Shown: positions 1-6,109 of the stretch, one piece after another | Numbering within the stretch: position 1 is the stretch's first letter | How the letters are laid out: each line of letters starts with the position of its first letter | Notes under the pieces: generated by a model | What the model saw: the letters and a program-made list of their open reading frames with translations, nothing else | Databases searched by the model: none | What the model was told of the DNA's origin: nothing | Assembly (NCBI GenBank): GCA_013414725.1 | Contig: CP058706.1 | Span: forward strand, 1,497,595 to 1,504,352 | DNA length: 6,758 nt | DNA from: Coxiellaceae bacterium | GTDB lineage: Bacteria > Pseudomonadota > Gammaproteobacteria > GCA-013414725 | Direction of reading: 5' to 3' | Made by a program: the position numbers and the translations under genes

Positions 1-786
1 CAGTTTTTAAATAAGCCCTATTTATTGCATGCTCAAGGTGAGGGCATGAATGGTGAATTTGATCAAGGCCCATTATATCGTACTGACATGTTTGACTGTA
101 CCACTTTTGTTGAAATGGTACTGGCTTTGGCGCAAGCGAAAAATTTAGCGGAGTTTAAACAATATATTAATCAGGTAAGATATGCCCAAGGCGAAGTGGC
201 TTTTGTCAAACGCAATCATTTTATGAGCGTTGACTGGAACAAGAATAATCAGCAACAAGGTTTTATCCGTGATATCACTGATCAACTAGGTTTGTCGTAT
301 CGTACGGCTAATACAGTGATTGATAAACCGAATTGGTACCGGCATTTACCGCCGGATGAAATAAAATTGCTGCAATCTGTTCCTGCAGCTGAATTTAATG
401 CATTATTGACCAAGTTACATAATTATGCATTGACAACCAAGCCGGAAACAAGCCAGCTAAAATATATTCCATTAGACCAGCTTTATTCGGCAAAAGATGG
501 AAAATTACTTCCTAATGCAGCAGCGTTTGCTGCTATTCCATCGGGATCTATTATTGAAGTCGTTCGCCCCAATACTGATTTGCGGGCGCGGATTGGCACC
601 CGGCTTGATGTATTGCACATGGGGCTTGCAATCCGCACCTCGGAAGGACTAATGTTTCGTCATGCTTCAAAATATACCGGCAAAGTCAGTGACATTCCGT
701 TGGTAGCCTATTTAAACTATTATTTCAGGTCTGACCATAACCCTTTAGCTGGCATCAATGTGCAAGTGATTGTAAACAAAGCATGA
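1..786 (+). CDS. DUF1460-family secreted amidase-like hydrolase, 5' end outside window
   Basis: The frame is open from base 1 to the TGA at 784-786 and gives the last 261 residues, so the true start and any signal peptide lie upstream of the window; the first ATG inside is only at base 46. The protein matches the DUF1460 (N-acetylmuramoyl-L-alanine amidase-like, NlpC/P60-type fold) pattern: a GEGMNGEFD stretch, PLYRTDMFDCTTFVE with the presumed catalytic Cys at window residue 33, then RNHFMSVDW and an NN..G.I.DIT segment, and near the C-terminus LHMGLAIRT with the presumed catalytic His at residue 206, followed by a HAS motif at 221. Members are generally exported and thought to act on peptidoglycan or related amide bonds; the substrate here is not known. 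No frame break is seen. The gene converges on the long minus-strand gene, with a palindromic repeat between them. Family assignment is from remembered motifs, not a search. Confidence 0.87.
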   Translation, partial: QFLNKPYLLHAQGEGMNGEFDQGPLYRTDMFDCTTFVEMVLALAQAKNLAEFKQYINQVRYAQGEVAFVKRNHFMSVDWNKNNQQQGFIRDITDQLGLSYRTANTVIDKPNWYRHLPPDEIKLLQSVPAAEFNALLTKLHNYALTTKPETSQLKYIPLDQLYSAKDGKLLPNAAAFAAIPSGSIIEVVRPNTDLRARIGTRLDVLHMGLAIRTSEGLMFRHASKYTGKVSDIPLVAYLNYYFRSDHNPLAGINVQVIVNKA

Positions 787-839
787 TTAAGCATTGATCA
801 CGCATACTATAAACTGTCCCAAAAATACGGGTCACATTA

Positions 840-1097
840 TTCCTCGTTATGCTCCTCGCAATCTGAGGTGTCCCCACGAATTTTTAGGTAAGACAAATCA
901 GCAAGAGCCACAGAAATGGCATGCCGTCATCCCGCGGCGAAGACCGCGGGATCCAGGGCTATTCGATGGAGTGCGTATTGCCTGATGGATCCCGCGGTCT
1001 TCGCCGCGGGATGACGGGAGGCTAGTAAACAATTACTTCAACTACTTACCTAAAAATTCGTGACGATACCTCAGATTGCGAGCAGTGAAACGACGAA
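840..1097. repeat. Nested palindromic element with 53-bp imperfect terminal inverted repeats
   Basis: The left arm (840-892) and right arm (1045-1097) are inverted copies matching at about 45 of 53 positions. The blocks CTCGCAATCTGAGGT and CACGAATTTTTAGGTAAG in the left arm are almost unchanged in the right. Inside sits a second, GC-rich perfect inverted repeat (924-955 with 986-1017). The right end also carries GATTGC (1074-1079) facing GCAATC (1098-1103), so the element may extend to about 1103. It encodes no protein and has no transposase, so it resembles a MITE or an intergenic palindromic repeat. The wording of the ends (GCGAGCAGTGAAACGACGAAGCAATC) is of a kind recalled from palindromic repeats of Rickettsia and Legionella-like intracellular bacteria; that link is memory-based. 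Lying between convergent genes, it could act as a two-way terminator. No convincing target-site duplication was found. Confidence 0.8.
924..1017. repeat. Inner GC-rich 32-bp perfect inverted repeat, each arm itself a hairpin
   Basis: Bases 924-955 and 986-1017 are exact reverse complements over 32 bp, separated by a 30-base loop. Each arm is also self-complementary: ATCCCGCGG (929-937) pairs with CCGCGGGAT (944-952) around a six-base loop, and the same holds at 989-997 with 1004-1012. The DNA or RNA could therefore fold either as one long stem or as two short hairpins. Base composition is far more GC-rich than the surroundings, which suggests a mobile palindrome inserted inside the outer element. 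Confidence 0.85.
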
Positions 1098-1104
1098 GCA
1101 ATCC

Positions 1105-1123
1105 AAAAGCCTCAGCTACTGAG
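1105..1123 (-). terminator. Weak terminator-like hairpin after the long minus-strand gene
   Basis: Read on the minus strand, CTCAG (1119-1123) pairs with CTGAG (1111-1115) around a three-base loop, followed two bases later by four T's (1105-1108). It lies 7 bases past the inferred stop codon at 1131-1133. The stem is only five pairs, so alone it would be weak; the large palindrome just beyond may do the work. Confidence 0.35.
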
Positions 1124-1130
1124 CACTGTA

Positions 1131-4100
1131 TCACAACTCAAGTAAATTTTCATTTTGCTCAATGGATTGTGGATTGGGTGCCACAGTTGTTCTTGGTCTT
1201 GCATTATATAAATCATCGTTGCTATTGATGTTAACAGGAGCTTTTTGGCAGTTAAATTGATGAGTGTATAAATTAATAAAGCCAGTTTTTATTGTCTCTG
1301 GCATCCCATGTTAATGGTTTAGTTGTCGGTTGTTTTAGCAGGGTTTCTAAACAGGTAGCTATGCTTTCAGAGACAGGTTTATTGTCAACTGCTTGCATGA
1401 TGGCCGTGTATGTTGGTGTGTTTTTAGTTGAAAAATAGATTTTATTATTGATGACATATGTTTTTCGCTGTTTTGAATGATCAAGGACAGCTGCGTACTG
1501 GTGATTGAATCACTATCAAATGCCGTACATTCCAGAGAAATTTTACCTCGTACACTATTGTTGTTCGTGTTGCTTGAAATATCCAATAGTTCTTTCGCCA
1601 TGGTAAAAGGTACTTTTGCTACCGCTGCTCTAGTTAAGTGTATGGATGCTGAGTTTTGATGATATCCAGGGTTGGTCTCAGAATTGAGGGCCAATAATAG
1701 ATGATAACAACCATATAAGAAGTCAGCGTAGCCAAAATAGGATGCAGAAGTGCCTTCAATGCAATTATCATTTTCCACAAAATTTCCCAACAAGTCTGCA
1801 GCGGTTTTATTTTCAATCGCTTCGTGAAATATCTCCGTTAATGTTGTTGCTAAATCTAAAAGAAAATCAGGTGATGCTGCAGGGTTTTGAAATTCAGCAA
1901 CTTTTGTGAGAGACAGCAGCCTCACTTTTAAGTAATTTTTGTTTAATCTGGATTTGACTTCAGCTCGATGGAAAAATTGATAAATTTTATTGTGCCCTAA
2001 TTGTTTGACTAATTTCTGTGATCTTGTAAATAGATAATTGCCGAGCTCCGTAAGTGTCGGGTCAATCGTATGTTTGGCGCTATATAAGTTTTCAAACTGC
2101 CTTGTGATGGTGTTACACGCCATCTCATGCAATTCTGCTCCTAGGATTTCAGGCATGTTTTTGTCTTCGAACAATTGTAACACAAACTTTTTGTTGCCAC
2201 AGAATGTAAATACGGGAAACGGAGAAATTGTATGTCAGCATAAAAGTTCTGTAGGCTGATAAATAAGGGCGGGTTTTTCACTAGGCTAGGCAAACAATTT
2301 GCCTTATTAAATTTGGTGTCTGTTAAAATTTCCTGATAAAATTGCTTGATCTGTTGTTGAGTTTCAAGAGTTGTATTTTCTGAATTATAAATACTAATAA
2401 GCTCATCTAAGTAAGTGGTAATGTCCTTGGTTTTGTCGACACTTTTCAATAGTTGATGATGCTTAATAAAGAGTTGTAGTGTTAATAAATAAAATGCAGA
2501 GCCTTGCTGATAAAATGTTTGTTTGAGTAGTCTTGCTGCATCAACATCATATACTTTTAGCCCATCTGCCAATAAATCAAAAAGACTGGCATTAAAGTCT
2601 TTTGTGAAATTTTTATCGTCAGCTTGGCTAAGTTTGAGTACATGTTCTAAAAATGAATAATGTTCTCGATTTAACCCACGGGATGACAAACTCAATTTGC
2701 CTTGATGTTTTCTAAGTGGTGCAAGACAAGCTGTTATAGTGGTTTGATCATTAGCATAACATAGACTAGTTTCAGGGCTGTCTATGATTAATGCTTCAGC
2801 TAACTTGGATTTAGCCTCGGGAGTTAAATAGGTTGGCTCTTGAGTCAATGTTTTTAGTATTGTTGTGGCATCTGATTGTTGATTTTGGGTATGCTGGATA
2901 GCAGAGTAATGGCTTTTAATGGCCAATCTTCCTCAGAATTTTGTCTCTGCAATGAGTTAATGTTTTCAATTAGATATTTACCGAAGCGATATTTGCTTTC
3001 TGAAGGCCATAAATTTCTTTTTGTAAATCCTTCAAAAGCAGATTGCAACCTCTGAGGAGTCATAAGCTGTTGTGCCGGTCGATGTCCCATTTGCCCCGAT
3101 GTTACAAGGAATAGATTCGCTTTGGCTTCATTTTGTTCTTTGCCCAAGCCATGCAAATACATATATCCGAGCATATATTGCGCTTCGTAATCATTGCAAA
3201 GTAATTCGATTTCATCATTTTTCCAGTGTTTTGATGCTTTAGCATAAACCCCATGCTAAAAGATAATTTTGCTTTTAACTGGTTATTAGTAATTTTTTTG
3301 TCAATCATAGCTATTAATGTTGCCGCTAAATTAGTTTGGTTAAATCGTTGCCATTGAGTGTCGATAAAAGCGCTTACATCGGCCAGGTTTTGTGGCATGG
3401 TTTCACCAAGCGCAGTGGTCAGGCACTGGGCCAGCAGCGTTTGATAAGTACTATTAAATGAACCGATATCGGCAATTGCAGCATATAATAAAGCATCAAG
3501 TATTAAAGAATTATGATTGTTATTATCAGTGGTGTTTTTTCATAGTAATAGAACGCTATTTCATAAGCGTAGCGTTTTCAGTCTCTGATAAAATTAGATT
3601 TTCAAATAAGTGATTACTGGTAATAGTATCAACATGTTTGTCTAATAATTGCCATTGAAAAATTTGCAAACGATTTTCAGATGCAAACATAAAAAATGAC
3701 CATTGTACATCATTATTAGTGGCATCACCGATGCCTGCTTTCACTATTTTAGCGACAAATTCTTTGTTGGTAAGCAATTCACCAATTTGGCTGCAATCCC
3801 CATCTCTGCAAACTCGGGGGTTTTGAGGACCAGTCTTAATAAAGTGAAAATATCATATTGCTGTCTCCTATAGATGGCCAATTCCATAATATCGAGTGCT
3901 TTTTAACATCTCCGTTCATTACGGCAATAAAGAAATTTTCTTTTAAAAATTGATCATCTGCCGAGTATTTTGTTGTTTGATAAGTTCTGATAACGCCGCT
4001 TTAATTTTTCCTAGGCTAATTTCGGACCCATAATGAGGGTTTTTCTTTTGTTGTCTTTTAAAATCATCGCTTTCTAGTATGCATAATGCTGCGAAATAGT

Positions 4101-4466
4101 GTCTATGAGCATAAGCGTGAATTAAGATGGCTAGCTCTTTGCTGTTTTCTGATAGGGTATTATAAGTTGTTTCTATATTGGGTTTTCGGGCATAGTGGCG
4201 AATAAATATGAGCTGATTATGTTTTATTAGCCATTGAAGAAAAGCTAATTGGCCATTGATCAATATCGTTTCGATGGGAGTGTAATCTTGTTTGCCCAAT
4301 TCTGTTTTTCTGCATTGCTGGAAAAAGAAAGTCTCTCATAGTGAGAACGCCGTTCATTTAGAAAGCCTAAATTAAACGCCGACACAGTCAGATCTTTGGT
4401 TTCGGCAATGGTGGCAAAATCATTTCTTTGGATCGCGGTTAGAATTTCATCACTAGAAATAGGCAT
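1131..4466 (-). CDS. Large ankyrin/Sel1-like helical repeat protein, frame-broken as sequenced
   Basis: One gene, seen here as a chain of consecutive open segments. It starts at ATG 4464-4466, eight bases after a weak GAGAG ribosome site (4475-4479), and ends at TGA 1131-1133. Adding one base at or near each of 12 sites (4305-4309, 3968-3971, 3900-3904, 3786-3788, 3559-3561, 3535-3540, 3246-3252, 2883-2889, 2208-2210, 1500-1501, 1286-1290, 1270-1272) joins all segments into about 1115 residues. Residues about 62-84 (YTPIETILINGQLAFLQWL) fit an ankyrin repeat helix pair. Around residue 430-470, EAQYMLGYMYLHGLG followed by EAKANLF and GQMGHRPAQQL is a good Sel1 repeat. The rest looks alpha-helical, polar and rich in N, Q and K; no signal peptide or membrane segment stands out. 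The last ~40 residues are a polar tail. Ankyrin and Sel1 proteins mediate protein contacts and are common among effectors of intracellular gammaproteobacteria, but an effector role is inference. The gene diverges from rpsF and is visibly AT-richer than the ribosomal genes. It could also be a genuinely decaying gene. Confidence 0.72.
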
Positions 4467-4509
4467 CTTGAGTGCTCTCAGTTATTGGATTAGTGGGGAG
4501 GTTAGGTGG

Positions 4510-4530
4510 TTAATATTAACGTAATATTAA
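4510..4530. promoter_or_regulatory. Perfect 9-bp AT-rich inverted repeat, possible operator
   Basis: TTAATATTA (4510-4518) and TAATATTAA (4522-4530) are exact reverse complements with three bases between them. The site lies 44 bases upstream of the start codon of the long minus-strand gene and about 80 bases upstream of the rpsF -35 box. Two nine-base half-sites with a central spacer suit a dimeric regulator, and the position suits control of the minus-strand gene. No matching regulator is in the window. The -10 for the minus-strand gene could not be assigned; this AT-rich block may contain it. Confidence 0.45.
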
Positions 4531-4610
4531 TTCAATGCTCTTAAGGCAGCTAACGACTATTTCTGTGCTTTGCTCACTATGAAACAGGTTCTTTTGAAGG
4601 GGTTATATAA

Positions 4611-4638
4611 TTGACAAACCCACTAAAACCCCTAGAAT
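4611..4638 (+). promoter_or_regulatory. Sigma-70 promoter of the rpsF operon
   Basis: TTGACA (4611-4616, consensus -35) and TAGAAT (4633-4638, one mismatch to the -10 consensus) are 16 bases apart, placing transcription start near 4645 and giving a leader of about 80 bases before rpsF. A second perfect TATAAT at 4606-4611 overlaps this -35 and could serve a start near 4618, though no good -35 precedes it. AGGGGTT (4598-4604) and AACCCCT (4627-4633) form an inverted repeat around the -35. Confidence 0.75.
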
Positions 4639-4640
4639 CC

Positions 4641-4670
4641 GCCGTTCCCTGCTTTTTAATTGCGGGGAGC
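4641..4670 (+). promoter_or_regulatory. rpsF leader hairpin, candidate S6:S18 autoregulatory site
   Basis: UCCCUGC (4646-4652) pairs with GCGGGGA (4662-4668) with one G-U pair and a nine-base loop. Below it GC (4641-4642) can pair with GC (4669-4670), leaving a three-base bulge (4643-4645) next to a CCG (4642-4644). Known rpsF leaders in several phyla carry a hairpin with a bulged CCG bound by the S6:S18 complex to repress the operon; the resemblance is suggestive only. If transcription starts near 4645 the CCG would not be in the RNA, so this reading needs a start farther upstream, such as one from TATAAT 4606-4611. Confidence 0.35.
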
Positions 4671-4727
4671 TACTATTTTCCTTGCCTTACTGCCTCAGCA
4701 GAAGGCTTTTAACCATGAGGAAGCACT

Positions 4728-5114
4728 ATGCGTCATTACGAAATTGTATTATTGGTCCATCCTGACCAAAGTGATCAAGTACCATCAATGGTCAAGCGTT
4801 ATAAGTCCACCATCCAAGAAAGCGGTGGTCAAGTCCATCGTTTGGAAGATTGGGGTCGACGTCAATTGGCTTATCCCATCAATAAAGTCCATAAAGCCCA
4901 CTACGTGTTAATGAACATCGAATCCGATGATAAAACACTGAATGAGCTTAAGAACAATTTCCGCTATAACGATGCCATTATCCGCAGTCTCGTGTTATTG
5001 CGTGATCATGCTGAAACCGAACCTTCACCCTTGTTCCCAGGCAAGTCTGATTCCCGCCGCCATCACAAAGATGATGAAGTGGAAATTGAACAGCTTGAAG
5101 GCGATCAAGAATAG
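4728..5114 (+). CDS. rpsF: 30S ribosomal protein S6
   Basis: An intact frame of 128 residues from ATG 4728, set by GAGGAA (4717-4722) five bases upstream, to TAG 5112-5114. The start [20 protein letters not shown] and the internal [18 protein letters not shown] and [11 protein letters not shown] are textbook S6. S6 binds the central domain of 16S rRNA in the 30S platform together with S18, whose gene follows 23 bases later. The C-terminal tail after about residue 100 is charged and histidine-containing, ending in acidic residues, as is common in gammaproteobacterial S6. It is the only gene of the ribosomal cluster without a frame break. It is probably the first gene of the operon and may be repressed by its own S6:S18 product through the leader. 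Confidence 0.97.
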   Translation: MRHYEIVLLVHPDQSDQVPSMVKRYKSTIQESGGQVHRLEDWGRRQLAYPINKVHKAHYVLMNIESDDKTLNELKNNFRYNDAIIRSLVLLRDHAETEPSPLFPGKSDSRRHHKDDEVEIEQLEGDQE

Positions 5115-5137
5115 ATTAACAGTGGAGAAGAATTATC

Positions 5138-5360
5138 ATGGCTAGTTATTTTCGTCGTAAAATATTGCCGTTTCACCGCCGAAGGCGTGAAACAAATCGA
5201 TTATAAAGATGTCGATATGTTGAAAAATTACATTATGGAATCGGGCCGTATCGTTCCCAGCCGTATCACCGGTACGTCAGCTCGTTACCAACGCCAATTG
5301 ACCCGTGCAATTAAACTTGCCCGTTATTTGGCATTGTTGCCTTATTGTGACTTACACTAA
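5138..5360 (+). CDS. rpsR: 30S ribosomal protein S18, single frame break near the start
   Basis: ATG 5138 follows GGAG (5124-5127) by ten bases, and the gene ends at TAA 5358-5360. The first codons read MASYFRRK, then the frame is lost at the A run 5158-5161; in the next frame the protein continues [35 protein letters not shown] and ends [14 protein letters not shown], all typical of S18. Adding two A's restores FRRKKYCRF and gives 74 residues, close to the usual 75; removing one A would give 73 and lose one basic residue. S18 sits on the 30S platform as a heterodimer with S6 and is essential, so a true null is unlikely. priB, which lies between rpsF and rpsR in Escherichia coli, is absent here. 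Confidence 0.93.
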
Positions 5361-5388
5361 ACTTTATTGCCCTGCAGGGGCTAAATTC

Positions 5389-5395
5389 TGAGGTG
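5389..5395 (+). promoter_or_regulatory. rplI ribosome binding site
   Basis: TGAGGTG stands six bases before ATG 5402. It decides the start: an in-frame GTG at 5393 lies within this site and cannot be the initiator, and L9 proteins begin with the residues encoded from 5402 (MEVILLDVV). Confidence 0.75.
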
Positions 5396-5401
5396 TCTAT
5401 A

Positions 5402-5849
5402 ATGGAAGTTATCTTATTAGATGTAGTTCGAAACCTGGGTCATATTGGCGATAAAGTTAAAGTCAAACCCGGTTATGGCCGTAATTATTTAATTCCACAA
5501 GGCAAAGCCGCTGCCGCAACCGCTGCTAATATTGCAGCTTTTGAAGCTCATCGTGCTGAACTTGAAAAGGCAGCAGCAGCTGCATTGGCCAAAGCCCGTC
5601 AACGTGCTGACAAACTGAATGGTATGCACTTCAAAGTGCCTGCTAAAGTAGGGAAGAAGGCAAATTGTTCGGTTCGGTAGGTACACGTGAAATCATCAAA
5701 GCGATACATGATGCCGGCCAAGAAGTTGAAAAAGTGAAATTATTCTTCCAGAAGGCGCTATTCGCCAAGTGGGTGAATATAATGTGGAATTACAATTACA
5801 CAGTGAATTATCTGCCACTGTTGTTATTGAAATTGTCCCAGAAGAGTAG
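5402..5849 (+). CDS. rplI: 50S ribosomal protein L9, two frame breaks
   Basis: It starts at ATG 5402 ([20 protein letters not shown], then [16 protein letters not shown], the classic L9 N-terminal domain that binds 23S rRNA) and runs through the long connecting helix rich in Ala, Glu and Lys. The frame breaks at GGG 5651-5653: one more G restores [17 protein letters not shown]. It breaks again near TT 5743-5744: one more base gives [20 protein letters not shown] and the C-terminus VVIEIVPEE, ending at TAG 5847-5849. With both corrections the product is exactly 149 residues, the same as the Escherichia coli protein. L9 lies at the base of the L1 stalk and helps keep the reading frame. It is the last gene of the rpsF operon, followed by a terminator-like hairpin. 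Confidence 0.95.
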
Positions 5850-5861
5850 TCTCCTTATCTA

Positions 5862-5890
5862 AGGGTAGATCACTTGACTTGATCTACCCT
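5862..5890 (+). terminator. Terminator-like hairpin after rplI
   Basis: AGGGTAGATCA (5862-5872) pairs perfectly with TGATCTACCCT (5880-5890), an 11-bp stem with a seven-base loop, 12 bases after the rplI stop. The following tract (acatcatttta) has only four T's in a row, so termination may be partial or factor-assisted. It separates the ribosomal operon from dnaB. Confidence 0.65.
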
Positions 5891-6072
5891 ACATCATTTT
5901 ATCATCTTATAAATTTCTGGATAAAATATCTCAGGTTTAGTTTATTGCACTGTTTGGATTGGTTACGGTGACCCTGGGTTTGTACCTTCAAAGCATTGAA
6001 TCATCTTTAAATGATGCAAAGTCTGAAAAACTGAATCTAAACCTTAAGTCTCGCATCTTGAGGTGTAATCGG

Positions 6073-6078
6073 TATAAT
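6073..6078 (+). promoter_or_regulatory. Candidate dnaB promoter (-10 box)
   Basis: A perfect TATAAT lies 31 bases upstream of the dnaB start, predicting a short leader of about 25 bases. No good -35 is found 16-18 bases upstream, and there is no extended -10 TG. The rest of the 260-base gap between rplI and dnaB (5850-6109) contains the hairpin and nothing else recognisable. Confidence 0.5.
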
Positions 6079-6109
6079 ACCAGCTCTAAGCCTTCAATAA
6101 AGGAACGCC

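Larger units (their letters stand above)
787..1130. other. Convergent intergenic region, no gene
   Basis: This 344-base gap separates two genes that point at each other. Most of it is the nested palindromic element at 840-1097, plus a small hairpin at 1111-1123. The first 53 bases (787-839) show nothing recognisable. A short open frame at 794-985 lies inside the repeat and has no coding character. No tRNA or other RNA gene was seen. Confidence 0.7.

Noticed and set aside
794..985. Open frame of 63 codons after the DUF1460 gene
   Set aside because: It lies within the left arm and centre of the palindromic element, has no ribosome site, and its codons simply follow the repeat sequence.
1634..1816. 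Minus-strand open frame of 60 codons overlapping the long gene
   Set aside because: It is a different frame of the same stretch in which the reconstructed protein reads continuously; it is a shadow.
1477..2259. Plus-strand open frames within the long minus-strand gene (for example 1477-1659 and 2038-2259)
   Set aside because: They are antisense to the reconstructed coding frame, short, without ribosome sites, and their translations have no protein-like pattern.
4660..5145. Alternative plus-strand frames over rpsF (4660-4911 and 4942-5145)
   Set aside because: rpsF in its own frame is unmistakable over this interval.
5489..5862. Minus-strand frame 5489-5686 and the separate frame 5665-5862 over rplI
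   Set aside because: The first is antisense to L9; the second mixes real L9 sequence with a wrong frame after the second break.
5933..6044. AGGTTTAG (5933-5940) facing CTAAACCT (6037-6044) upstream of dnaB
   Set aside because: An eight-base inverted match separated by nearly 100 bases is expected by chance in a gap of this size.
787..6109. tRNA genes, CRISPR arrays or an insertion sequence with transposase
   Set aside because: No TTC-type T-loop with a paired acceptor stem, no spaced direct repeats and no transposase motifs were seen in the non-coding parts.
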